NCBI GenBank assembly: GCA_026545225.1
Contig: CM048848.1
Location: 49,377,806 to 49,441,805, forward strand
DNA: 64,000 nucleotides
Source: Cornus controversa
Taxonomy: Eukaryota; Streptophyta; Magnoliopsida; Cornales; Cornaceae
Direction: 5' to 3'
The first letter of the stretch is position 1, and each line of letters starts with the position of its first letter. The notes below the pieces were generated by a model, which was not told where the DNA came from, did not search any database, and was given only the letters and a program-made list of their open reading frames with translations. The position numbers and the translations under genes were made by a program. Shown piece by piece: positions 32,950 through 43,734 of this stretch.

Positions 32950-34933
32950 ATAGAAAGCAAAAACAAAGAGTAGAGAAGTCATTCTTTGGGTGCTGCCCCA
33001 TCCTCCTTGTTAAAGTCCTGATTGAAGGAATTAACTGTCTCGATGCCTTTCTTGGCTTGCACCGATACTTCTGGAGTGAATTGATCAGACCGAGGAGGAT
33101 GAAAAGAAGCAGCAACAGGAGCGACAGGGGCTGAAGCTGAGCAAGAACTCTTAAGAAAATTAGCAAACTTCCTCTCTGCTTCACCAGCTTTCAGGGATGC
33201 CATAGGCCCTGAATGGTTCAATCGCCTAATAGCATTGAAGTCATCAAGATCTTGATAGTCACGTTTGGCCTCAGGTTTTTTGCTCTATTCGAACCCATAT
33301 CTGAAGCCATCGACGATATTTAAAGTTGAGATTTTCAGGAAGTGCTGATATATATCAAGTCCGCTAGACTTGAAGACTTGAAGAAGAGCCTGAAGTTTAG
33401 CGGCCTTTTAGTCAGCCTCCAGCGCCCTTTGTTCAAAGTACGAAATTGCTTTTTGCTTTGTAGCAAGAGACTTGTTAAGGGACTTCACATCCCCTTCAAG
33501 CTTTTCGGCCTTGCTCCCCTTCAGCCACTTAACCTCCAAAGCTTTGCTAAGGGAGATAGTCATATATGCGCTCTACATTACCACAAGTCAAGCAAAGGTC
33601 AGAAAGGAATGAAGTAAAAAAGACAAGAAAAATGTGAAAACAGAATGAACCTCCATAATGTGAAAATGAGCATTTTCCAGGAGTTAACTCCTTGCTGGCA
33701 AAGCTCATCATAGGGAGACCAAATCCCTTGCGCCAAAGTCCCTATAACATCACGGTCAAGGGCAGCATAATCCCCCACCATTATGAATGACACATCTGAT
33801 TTCCTCAAGTCATGAATCCATCATTCGGTCAAGCCAATGAATGACTCATCAACAGTAATATTGGCAGGATCAGCCAGGATTAAAGCAAAGGAACAAAAAC
33901 TCTATCCCTTTATGGCGTCGGCCATCAGCTTCTGGCATTTGGATGAAGGGGTGGCACCAGTGGAAGATCTCTTCTAAGGAGAAGAGGCGGCCGCAGACTT
34001 GTGTTTGTCCTACTTGGCCTTCGATATTCGTTCACTATTTTTTGCCTTGAGTTGGCCAAAGGTGAAAGATCATCTCCTGATTTTTGGTTAAGGCATATCC
34101 ATATTTGAGTCTAAAGATTGATCTGAATCAATGTACAAGGTAAAAGATTCAATCGAAGCCTTAACAACAACAACTTGAAGCATGATGGGAGTCAAGAACT
34201 TCTTCACTGAAGGACAAACATCCTAGACGTTCTTCTTCAGGTATCTAATCCGATCAGCTGCACAGATAAAACAAATTTATATAATAAAAATGATCTAGGT
34301 CAACTAAAAAGACTTGCCAAACAAAGTGACAGAGGGGATCACAGCGTCATCGAATGCTCTAGGGATAGGGAAACGCTGAGAAGCCTTAACACTCTAAGCT
34401 CCCTTCAGCAGTACGAATTTTTTTTCCATAACTTATCAGAAATAGGGGCATCAACACAAATTTTTCTGTTCTTATTGGGAAACAGGTGATAACAGTTATC
34501 TTCTGACCTAACTTGATAAAGAGAGTAGCTGAACAATAGGTCGTGTAAACCTAAGTTCAGTTTGTAAACACGATTCAACGAGAGCAAACAAGAGATGATA
34601 CGAAAGAAGTTGGGGTTTAGCTAAAGGGGCACAAGCCCTAGCTTGGAAAGAACGAAATTAAAGAATGGGTGAAGGGGGAATCTGAAAGTTTTTAGGTGGG
34701 AAGCCAAAAAAAAGAACTTCGCCCTTTCTAATCCCTTCGCCAGCGCTATAATCAAAATCTAAGGGATAACTAATTGCCTAAGCACAGGAGCGATATCCAC
34801 ACCCTGATCGGATGTGACTGATTCTTCTACAGTAGTGATGGGTTGGGCAGTTTCTATGATTTGAAAGGATGAACTAGACATGGTGGTCTCTCAATTATCA
34901 TAATTAGTACGATCACTATCACTCAGCGACATT
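32950..34933 (-). pseudogene. Antisense ORF (aORF-like) of the Tat element, copy B
   Basis: Transcribed against pol. A likely start is the ATG at 34933-34931, reading MSLSDSDRTNYDN before a stop. Further on it shows LNPNFFRIISCLLSLN and LNLGLHDLLFSYSLYQVRSEDN with an APISDKLWKK end (34587-34405), DVSFIMVGDYAALDRDVIG (about 33808-33700), a charged coiled-coil part (33540-33340), then GPMASLKAGEAERKFANF and a Ser/Ala/Pro tail (33221-32979). It matches copy A (15400-18075) in the NPNFFR block and general layout. Tat elements are known to carry extra ORFs in this position; function unknown. Stops and frameshifts are frequent. Confidence 0.6.
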
Positions 34934-35224
34934 GTAAAGAGAAAAGTGTGGATAAAATAATGAAAAACTGACTTGCGAAGTTAAACCAGTATCAGGAAAC
35001 CCAAAGGAGATGAATCAAGGAGAGAGGGTAAGCAGTTGCAGAAGTCTGGGGCTGAGAAAATAACAAAATGTCAAGACAAAAAGTACAAATGAAGAATAGA
35101 AGGGTTAGTTACATACCTCAGTATCGTCGTTGATACCTCAGCAATATTGAGAATTCTCAAGAGAAACAAAAGGTTTAAGCTGGTGCCTCTAGGAATTTCT
35201 TCCAGTTTGGGCCGCACACACTGA

Positions 35225-35242
35225 AAGGAATTGGGGGGCAAA
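35225..35242 (+). promoter_or_regulatory. Polypurine tract of the Tat element
   Basis: aggaattggggggcaaag lies about 290 bp beyond the antisense ORF start and fits a gypsy PPT. Confidence 0.55.
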
Positions 35243-35715
35243 GTATAGGGGAAAAATCTCTCAATTGTTCGCAATGGGCCTACTAAAGCACAAACGGGCT
35301 AAACCCAATAAAAGATTATGCCCAAATTCAGAAGATAAGCGAACAGGCCCCAAGAAATAGTTTAAAAGGAAAGAATAGGCCGTGTCTCTTAAAGAATGCT
35401 AAATGGCCCAGCTCAGCCATCAATTCAAGTTTTATTAGGAATTCATATGCTTGAGAGAAAAAAAAGTTGTAAATAAAGAAATTTGAGTCCTAAAATGATT
35501 CAAGTTACAAAACTTGTATAAATAGAAGAAAATACTAATGAGAAATGGTCTTTTTTTTTTTCAGAGAAATATAGAATACTCTTGAATTTTTGAATGTGTT
35601 CAATAGATTAATTGATCGAAAGTAGCGAACTAATTTTTTGTACTAACAATCTCTCGAGCTATTCCATCTTTTATCTATTCCATCTTTTATGGGCTCATCA
35701 TATGTTGGAATAATA
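35243..35715 (+). repeat. Probable 3' LTR of the Tat element
   Basis: Follows the PPT and contains a good TATA box, tataaatag, at 35517-35525, followed by a T-rich leader. The ends are not sharply defined and no matching 5' LTR is visible, so the limits are approximate. Confidence 0.4.
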
Positions 35716-36134
35716 TTGTGCTAACACAGTAGACTCTATGTCAATGGCAAATAGATTTCAACGGTCAACATAGTAGACACCCCAACACCCACAGCTTAAA
35801 GAGGCTAGTCAGTGCTAAATCCAGAAGAAGCTGTCTGGGAAATGTACAATTGAGCAATCACTTTTTGGACTTGACCGAAATGGACAGTCACTATGGGCAT
35901 TAATAAGAAGAAGGACAGTTGGTCCAAAAATTCTTGCTTTTTGTTGGTGGGTTTCTGTTGGGAAAATTCAGTTGAAGTGTTCAATTCTAGATCCATTGAC
36001 TAGCAGAAATTAAAACTCACACTTCATGGAGTTTTTAAACTTGGTCAAATGTGTCAAAACTAGGCTGCCCATAAAATTCTGAATGTCCGACTCATTAAAT
36101 AAAGAAAGCTAATTATGTAAGTAAGATACCTTTA
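35716..36134. other. Spacer, no gene seen
   Basis: Sequence between the Tat 3' end and the duplicated ZHD flank. Nothing coding is recognised. Confidence 0.4.
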
Positions 36135-37481
36135 AATAAGTAGCATCAAACCCTAACACAAGAAATTGTTCAATGTAAAACCTTAAAGTTCATCTCATAA
36201 TTTCATTGGTATAACTCGATTTGTTAGAATTTGTTGGGATTAATTTTTATTTAATAAAAACTAAAAAAAAAAAAATGAAAAAAGAGGGGAAAAAAAAAAG
36301 AAAGAAAGTAAAAAGTCTTGACTTGAACCGTAAGTCTTAGAATCCAAAGAAAAACCATATGATTTTATTTGGTTGTGGAGATGGATCACCAAAGTTTCGA
36401 CTTGAACAGTGTCTTTCACGTCTCTAAAGAGAGTTTGAGGGTTCAAGCTTCAATAGGAGCATGAGAGATTAATTATTTATCAAAAAAACAAATTCTGGAT
36501 ATATACAAAAATAAAAAAATTTATGTGAATAATTAAGCTTTGGAGAACACAAATTCAAAACAAAGAAACAACTTCATGCGAAAGTAAGACTGTGTGTATG
36601 TCTAACTCTCCTCAAATCGCGTTATGATCAAAGACTTTGTGCCCTGAGCTTCTGTTTTTATGTTGATATGCAATAAATCTCTCCATAATTTTATTTTATA
36701 CAAGACTAATTCCATTGACATTTTTCTACTAGTATTTATTTATTTATTTATTTATTCCCTCCCCTCTACTTATCATCATTTCTAATTAATCTAATCTCAT
36801 AACGGATCAACAAATGATAAACAAAGTTTGCCGCCTTAATCAACCAACCAAATAAGGAAAGGTGGCAACCTCATTCTTATTTAATGATATTCATTGGACA
36901 ACAAACCCTGCTTGCCTTAAAAGTTCAGATTAGAGGATAACATATAAAAATTATAGAAATGTGATCACAAATCACAAGTTTGGTTATGATCCTTTTTTGA
37001 TAAATGAGACACCCATCTCACTCAACCCAACTTAGAATACCAAAACAGACCCCCATTTCCTAACCTCAAATTAAAACAAAACAAAGATTATGATAAGGAG
37101 ACACCTGTCCTTTCACTCAAGTGTGCTCACATTAAAAAAGGACACCTAAATTACACTGTATTAAAATATTAAACAATGATTAATGAGAAAATAGACTAAG
37201 GTTTTCAAGTTGGTTTGCTTCAATCAAATTCAATGTTCTGCCAAAACTCCCCATCATCAATGAAAGAACACAAAGTTCTTTTCTTCTTTTTATTTTGGCC
37301 AAGTGAGAATACAGAGGTATATGTGTTATGTTTCTGTCTTGTACAACCATAAGTCCATATATATATATATATATTATTGAAAACTAAGCAAATCAACTGT
37401 AAACACAAAATGTAACCAAGACCATGCCCATCCCCCAATCAAATTGATAGAGAAAGAAGGAAAAGAAATGATAGATGAAAG
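36135..37481. repeat. Segmental duplicate of the ZHD gene 3' flank (right copy)
   Basis: Direct copy of 12665-14031, next to the ZHD gene on its 3' side. Because it adjoins the gene, it is probably the original position. It includes a (TA)n tract at 37357-37373 not present in the left copy. Confidence 0.83.
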
Positions 37482-37679
37482 TAGTTTTTTTTTTTACTTT
37501 TTGTTTGAAGAGCAAACAGAAAATTAATAAAAATAGTATCTCTCAAAAGAAAGGAATTGTTATTCTCTCTTCAGTCTTCCCTTTCTCTCAACGATTTACA
37601 AAGATTAGCATTCAGTTCATTAATTAACAACATGATCAACAAAACAAAAGAAATGGGAATAGAAAGCATTTAGTAGCAC

Positions 37680-37682
<3 letters not shown>

Positions 37683-37732
<50 letters not shown>
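37683..37732. repeat. (CT)n(TA)n microsatellite in the ZHD 3' UTR region
   Basis: About 17 CT repeats followed by about 9 TA repeats, 25-70 bp downstream of the ZHD stop codon in gene orientation. It would be transcribed as GA-rich 3' UTR if the transcript extends this far. Confidence 0.85.
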
Positions 37733-37733
<1 letters not shown>

Positions 37734-37754
37734 CCCACTTTCTCTCACTACAAA

Positions 37755-38690
37755 TCAAGATGAAGAAGAAGACCCATCAGTGGAAAGATTAAGATGAACA
37801 CCACTACTCTCATTATGGTAATGACCATTGTTGTTGGTGTTTTGGCCATTGCTGTTGTTGTTGGTGGTGGTGATGTTACTGTCTCTCTTGCCAAAAGTGT
37901 GCTTGTTATTGTGCATCCAAACCTTGAGAACACTTTTACCAATCCCAACTTCGTTGCAAAACTCTTCGATCAATCCTTCATCACACTTTTGCAACTTCCA
38001 ACTCAATTTCTCAGAGAAAGAGAACATCTTTTCCTTCTGATCTCTGCTGAATTTGGTCCGAAACCGCTTTCGCCCACTTGGATTCTCCGCCTTCGCCGCC
38101 GTGGGCGTCAACACCGGGTGGTGGTGGTTCATTGCCGGTGGGTCATCAGGTAGGGCGGTGCTGAGGGCGAGTAGCATGTGGGGAGCTGATGAATAGTGTA
38201 AGGGTGGAAGTGGTTGTGGTGGTGGCGATGGTGAGGGGGAGGCGGAGGCGGAGGCGCCGCGGGTTGGTGAGTGAGTAGGGTGGTTACGGAAGTCGAGGAA
38301 GTGAGTGGTGGTAAGGGTGGTTTTGGGGTAGTCGTCCGGTTCACGGCGGTGGAAATTGCGGTGGCAACCACAGGCGGCGCATTTTAGCGAGGTGGGGTCT
38401 GTGGGGGTGGCGGTGGGGGAGGGCATGAACTCTCCGCAGCCGTCTACGGCGTGGCCACCCATACTGGCAGCGTGGTTCTTCAGACATTCTTTGTATGCCA
38501 CCACAACCACCGCCGCCGCAGGCGGCGGTGGTGGTAGGCCTGGTGTCAGATAGTGGAGGTGGTGGTGGTGTTTCTTCAGTGCGCCGTTGCTGAAGGTTAA
38601 GGACTTGTTTGGTTGGCTCTTTGGTGGGTTTCCATTTTCTGAGGTTTTTGTGGTGGTGGTGGTGGTGGTGGTGGTGGTGATTTGGTCCAT
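37755..38690 (-). CDS. Zinc-finger homeodomain (ZF-HD/ZHD) transcription factor
   Basis: An intact single-exon ORF of 311 codons with an ATG start. ZHD proteins are plant-specific nuclear DNA-binding factors that dimerise through the zinc finger. Residues 5-14 are a poly-Thr run encoded by (ACC)n, and residues 41-46 are His-rich. The ZF-HD dimerisation domain spans about 65-116: YKECLKNHAASMGGHAVDGC with C69, H73, H80, C85, then CAACGCHRNFHRR. A Pro/Ser/Thr-rich linker (130-200) precedes the homeodomain (207-268), beginning RKRFRTKFS and ending VLKVWMHNNKHTFGKR, with the W258/N261 recognition-helix residues. An Asn-rich tail closes it. Length and lack of introns are typical of the family. Context suggests the ZHD11/ZFHD1 branch, but subgroup assignment needs a tree. 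There are no close gene neighbours, only transposons. Confidence 0.95.
   Translation of the reverse strand: MDQITTTTTTTTTTKTSENGNPPKSQPNKSLTFSNGALKKHHHHLHYLTPGLPPPPPAAAVVVVAYKECLKNHAASMGGHAVDGCGEFMPSPTATPTDPTSLKCAACGCHRNFHRREPDDYPKTTLTTTHFLDFRNHPTHSPTRGASASASPSPSPPPQPLPPLHYSSAPHMLLALSTALPDDPPAMNHHHPVLTPTAAKAENPSGRKRFRTKFSRDQKEKMFSFSEKLSWKLQKCDEGLIEEFCNEVGIGKSVLKVWMHNNKHTFGKRDSNITTTNNNSNGQNTNNNGHYHNESSGVHLNLSTDGSSSSS
38646..38678 (-). repeat. (ACC)n coding microsatellite in the ZHD gene
   Basis: About ten ACC codons (plus strand: ggtggtggtggtggtggtgg) encode the poly-Thr run near the N-terminus. Length variation would change the protein without shifting the frame. Confidence 0.85.
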
Positions 38691-38949
38691 TGGGATGGTT
38701 CAAAAAATCATGGATTAGGGTTTTTTTAGAATTGATGGCATTCTTGATTTTCTCTCACTAGAAGATAACAGAAGAGAGATGATGATGACGATGATGATGG
38801 TGAGGATGATGGATCAGAACAATATTATGGGGGGTTTGTGGTGATTATGATTGAAACAAGAGGCTTATGCAAAATGGGGTTTGGGTGGGAATAAGACTTT
38901 GAGAGGGTTACAAAAAGAGGGCTTCCTCAAAATATCAACCACAACTTGG

Positions 38950-38955
38950 TTTATA
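38950..38955 (-). promoter_or_regulatory. Candidate TATA box of the ZHD gene
   Basis: On the minus strand it reads TATAAA in the context cactataaacc, about 260 bp upstream of the ATG. The interval holds a long GA/ATC-rich leader. Confidence 0.35.
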
Positions 38956-41445
38956 GTGTGGGCATTTCTAATCTGAGGTTAAAAAGTTTCATATTACATT
39001 CACACACTTATTAGGGTTAGTTGTGTGATATAATAAATATGTCTGAATCCACTTGTTCTGATTTGGGGTCAAAGCCATTCATTTCATTGTCAGCATGGAA
39101 GAAAACTTGATTCCATTCGCTCTAATTTCATCGGTGCAGTTTCCAATTTTTTTTTTTTAGTTCATCGATTTTATTGCAGTTTTAAAATATCGTCTCACAT
39201 ATTTTAATTCTAAAAAACCCAACCCGAATCCGAATCTCACCAATTCGTTACATCATCATAGTCATCATCTCATTTCTTTGGTATTTTGTGAATAAAATCA
39301 GTGACATGAATTCTCTCCATTATTTTGCATCATTTCTTCTATCAGTTTAATCTTTTAAAATCAATTTTAATAACATCATTCTATATTCTATGTTATTTTT
39401 TTATCGCTCGTCTCTTGCCCTCTATTACAACTAATATTTATTATTTTACAGACACATTACTAGATCTTTGATATATATGTCCAAATCATCTCAATCTGCT
39501 CTCTAATTTTTTTTATAAATAAATATTACACCTAATTTTTCTCTCGCACTCTCGTTAAAAACTTTATTTATTCTAGTCACTTCAATCATCTATCTTAACA
39601 TTTTCATTTTCGTTACTTTGTCTAATAACGGTTTTATAAAATTTTTATTTTAGTTATGTGTTATCCTTTTATCACGCAATATTTCACTAGATTGCCTCTG
39701 TTTTGTTCAAACCGCACTTTTTCTTCTATCTCTCCATCGTTTTGTATATCGATTCTAAGTAACAAATTTGATTTTTTTAATAATTTTTGTTATTTTGAAA
39801 TGTTATCATTCTATTTTTAATGTCTGAAATTGGTTCTCATTGTATCATCGTTTTGTATATATAAAACTTTTAAGTTTTCTTATAAAAATTAGTATAAGAG
39901 AAAAGTTTGCTCTAACTACTAACTTATTAAACTACTATGATGCAAAATGTTAGCTACTAAGTGGTTATAATTGGGAAAAAAAACTTTTGAGCAGTTTAGA
40001 AAAATCAAATTGGTAGAACCAATATGATGTTTTACAATTTGAATTAGTTCGGTTTAAGACTCTCGTCCCATTCGAATTGATTTCAATTTTTTTTAAAACC
40101 GTTAGCATCAAATCGGATTTGATTTTATGTCTAAGCCAAACCAAATCAATCCAATCCGTTTGTACCCATGATTCCAACAAAGAAAGTTAGGATTGATCTG
40201 GATGCTTCCTCCGTTGCAATCCAAAAAGGTGGATTACTTTCTCTATTGCAGAGTCTATAGCAGATCAGATGAATTCGTGATTTTCAGTCATGAGGAATTC
40301 TAACGTTGCGTCAAAATCCATATTCTTATAACAAGGTAAATATTCATTTCATATGAAATAATTATTATAACATGTGTGGCAATCCAATTACATGGTTAAA
40401 ACTTAACAAACTAAGTGTTTAATGACAAAATTTATGTACTATTTTAAAAATAAGTGTTTGATAAATTTGAAATTTAAGCACTAAAAATTATAAGAACTAA
40501 TTATAAATTGAGAATTCTTTGATATTTATTTAAATTTAATTGCTCAGTAACAAATGAAGTCATATTTACTTAAATGTTTACCTTATGTTTAAGTGAAATT
40601 ATTCTCTTAAGTAATATCCAAGTAGTGCTAGCAAGTATTCTTAATTGAATAAACACTTAATTTATTTAGAATTAAATTAAGTTATTAATTAAATAAACAC
40701 TATTTATAAGAAAGAAGAGATGATTTAATTTGAAGTTAGTTACTCATTTTATTGGTTTAAAAAAAAAGTTCTAAATCATTGATTGTTTAAATTAGAATCA
40801 TTGATTGTTTTATTTAGACGTGGCATAGCAGAACATTATGCAAAAAATAGTATGGGGAGGAGTTGTTAGATGTTCAAAGATTAAAGAAAATAAAATTAGA
40901 TTAATAAAAAATATTTTACAATTTAAATCCAATCAAGCCATGCAAAAAATATTGCGTGAGTTTTTTATTTGGCATAGTTAATTAAAAATGGCCTAACTAG
41001 TATTTTTAAGCAGTGAATGAGCAAACCAAAACTATAATTTAAAAAAAAAAAAAAAAGGTACCATCATGAAGCGCAAGTCATTTACGAGCCTACCTTACCT
41101 AGTTAGGTGGTCCTGTATACTTCAATTTTTATTTTTATTTTGAATTACCTTGTAGATTTTTCTATTATTTATACATTAACTTGGTATTAATTAATCTTTT
41201 TTGTTCACTTTTCTTTTTTAAATAGAATTTAATAATTAGTGAAGATTGATTGCTTCTTATAAGAATTGAAACAATGCGTGGAGAATAACGTTGTGTTTGA
41301 ACCGAATTAGTACCTTGAAATTAAAATTTTTAATTAAATTTTATCTAATTTTAATTGTACGAATTTGAAATGTAGGGTGTGTAAGAAAATGTCTGAAAGA
41401 AGTAGGATAAGTGAAGAATGGAACCATTGATCATCATCCACCTCA
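38956..41445. other. AT-rich intergenic region upstream of the ZHD gene
   Basis: About 2.5 kb without a recognisable gene. Near 40010-40165 there is a patch with caaatcggatttgattt and caatccaatccgtttg, probably a small hAT-like MITE remnant. The rest is low-complexity AT sequence that may hold promoter elements of the ZHD gene. Confidence 0.4.
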
Positions 41446-41647
41446 GGGCGGATGCAAGAAGGCACTACACTTAATTTTATAAAAAAAAAAAAATTTACAT
41501 ACAGTAAATACAATTTTTTTGGGGTTTAGAACTGAGAAGACTTATTAAATTTCGAGTGATGTACCCACTTAATTTTATAAAAAATAAATTATGACCCGAA
41601 CTCTTGCGTTTGTACCCACTTGTACAAATTCCTGGCTACGCCCTTGA
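41446..41647. mobile_element. MITE with aggcg-type ends
   Basis: The left end agggcggatgcaagaagg and the complement of the right end (aagggcgtagccaggaatt) are similar terminal repeats. Interior repeats of tacccacttaattttataaaa type are present. A related partial sequence is near 55760-56260. Confidence 0.6.
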
Positions 41648-42163
41648 TCCATCTCCAAGGAAAATGAGCACCTTAGCTTTTTCTCTATTCTTGAATGGGA
41701 AGAAATAAGGAAAAGAAAAAGAGATGAGTTAGGTTTTGTTTAATAATCCACTAAGTATTAGACGGTAATCTAATTAAGTGCATTTGATAATGCAATTTTA
41801 AGTGACAATAACAATTTTTATTTGTAGGAGTGTGTTATCCTTTTTAATGTGTTATATTATTTGCATCCACATATAAGTATAAACTTTCTTCACGTTTAGA
41901 GTAGTTTTCATATTTTCTCTACTCTCACAATGACAAAAATTTTAAGGAGTATAAAAATATCCCAAATTTTTATTTAGAGAACACTTTTAAGAGAGAGTCT
42001 ATTTTGACTAATATAAGAAAGGGTTCATTCAAACGAAGTTAGAATATTTTTTTCCATCATAAATAAAGTGTATTGAATTGTTGTTTAGAATACTTTCCAA
42101 AACACGATTATGCAATTTTCTCCAAATCGATCTTGTTTTATTTGATTTTTCAAAACTTATTCA

Positions 42164-42316
42164 CAGATTGTGTTTGGCTACGCGGAATTAAAGTTTCAGA
42201 ATTGAAATTGGTGGAATTGGAAAAAAATTTGTTAATAAAATTTTTCTAATCATTAACAAAATTTTCTTCAATTTCAATTCTAAATCTCCAATTCCATGCG
42301 GCCGAACACACCCTCG
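42164..42316. mobile_element. Small hairpin MITE, ~150 bp
   Basis: Nearly fully self-complementary: tgtgtttggctacgcggaat at the left pairs with attccatgcggccgaacaca at the right, and the caatttcaattct / agaattgaaattg arms meet at about 42240. A half copy with tctatgcagccgaacataa is near 50148-50190. Confidence 0.75.
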
Positions 42317-42509
42317 TTGTTTATAAATTTTTCTTTCATTTTAAAATAGCTTAGGATAAAGACTAATGCATGAGATGTATTGCCCATATTTCATGAGAAT
42401 TCATACAAATGAAGTTTATGTGGTCTTAAGGTTACTTTCAAACTTCGCTTTCCAAAAAATATATATATATATATTTGATTTTAGGAAACACTATTCATAT
42501 TTTAGAAGA

Positions 42510-43496
42510 TAAGTGCCTGTTTGGGGGAGCTTTCTGATGCCTCAAAAAGTCCTTCCAAGTATCAAAAGTCTTTTAAAAAAAAAAATGTGACACTTGATTA
42601 CACATATGTAAAGGCCTTTCTGAATAAGCCGGTGGTCAGGAAGCTTACTTTAGATAAGTAAAACAATGTTGCTTTTAGAACCTCTTTTTAGGATGCCAAA
42701 TTTTCTTTTGAAATAAGGTTGTTATTTTACTAATTTGCCCATATACTTTTTTATATATTAACAAAATTGTGAGATATTCTTTTTTGGTCCTTCGTTCCTC
42801 CATCGTCATTGCCTTCCAACACCACCACTATCACCACCTCCACCACCACCAACATCACTACCTCCACCGCCACATCCACCAGCACCACCGCTACCTCCAC
42901 TGCCACCACCACCACCATCTCACCTTTTCCACCGTCACTTCCACCTCCACCTTCATTGCCACTTCCACCGCCACCACCACTGCCACTACCACCGTTGTCG
43001 TCACCTTTCACCCCATCATCACCGTTGCACGCCACCACTACTACCACCGCCATCGCTATCACAACTTTCCTTCACCACCACCACCATTACTGCCATCGTT
43101 GTCGCCACTTTCCACCACTATTGTCGTCGCCACCACCACTACCTTCCACCACACTATTGCCACTGTCATCGCTGTCACCGCCTTCTTTCATCATCACTGC
43201 CACCGCCACCACCACCACCACCTCCACTACCTCCACTGCTACCTCCACCTCCACCTCCACTGCTGCCTTCCACTACCAACATCTCCACCTCCATTGCGGA
43301 CTTGGCGCTGTCTAAGTCGTTAAGGATAAAGGATAATATTGTCAAGAAAAAATAATTTAAAAGTTAAAATATATTTAAAAAATGCACTCGTCAAACGTAT
43401 TTTTTCTCTTAAATTCCTTCTAACAAAATTCATTATATGAAGGCCTTATCAATGAAGTCCTTTTCATATTAGGAAGTTCCCCCAAACAGGGCCTTA
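42510..43496. mobile_element. Inverted-repeat element carrying a CCA/CAC-rich filler
   Basis: Ends taagtgcctgtttggggg and (complement of right end) taaggccctgtttggggg are 18-bp inverted repeats with two mismatches. The middle (about 42797-43310) is a trinucleotide-rich stretch of ccaccaccaccg type unlike the AT-rich ends. A matching 8-bp target duplication was not found. Confidence 0.6.
42797..43310. repeat. CCA/CAC-rich cryptic trinucleotide repeat
   Basis: About 510 bp dominated by cac/acc/tcc triplets. It is open in several frames (poly-Thr/His/Pro on plus; Val/Gly/Asp on minus), which shows that the ORFs follow composition and not selection. Confidence 0.8.
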
Positions 43497-43734
43497 ATAT
43501 TGCTCCCGTTTAATAGTTCATTTTTAGTATTACAAATTTTCAAGAAAACATACATTTAATACATTGTCCCTCGTTAAAATTTTGAAATTATCTTTTGAAT
43601 TTTAAATATACATTATCAAGTTACAAAATTTTGAAAAACTTAAGAGTGTTTATTAAGAAAAGATGCATTAACTTTTTAAATGGAACACAAATTTTGGAAC
43701 AAAAAAAAGGAAGAATAGACTATTAAATTGGGAC

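Larger units (their letters stand above)
24342..35715 (+). mobile_element. Ty3/gypsy retrotransposon, Tat lineage, decayed
   Basis: Order: gag, protease, RT, RNase H, a second archaeal-type RNase H, integrase, repeat array, antisense ORF, PPT and probable 3' LTR. The dual RNase H and the antisense ORF downstream of pol are hallmarks of the Tat lineage. The pol ends WNATHLKRYYV, typical for that lineage. RT is interrupted by another gypsy LTR (26142-28589). The 5' LTR was not identified; a foldback element sits at the 5' border. Many stops make it inactive. Confidence 0.85.

Noticed and set aside
12665..37481. A single 24.8-kb LTR retrotransposon with 1.35-kb LTRs
   Set aside because: There is no PBS after the left copy and no PPT before the right copy, the ends are not tg...ca, and the interior consists of two Tat elements in opposite orientation.
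37794..38703. Overlapping ORFs in other frames of the ZHD gene
   Set aside because: Shadows of the real ORF; only the 37755-38690 frame carries the zinc finger and homeodomain.
42751..43323. Long ORFs rich in Thr/His/Pro on plus and Val/Gly on minus
   Set aside because: Open in several frames on both strands because of CCA/CAC composition; no domain or start context.
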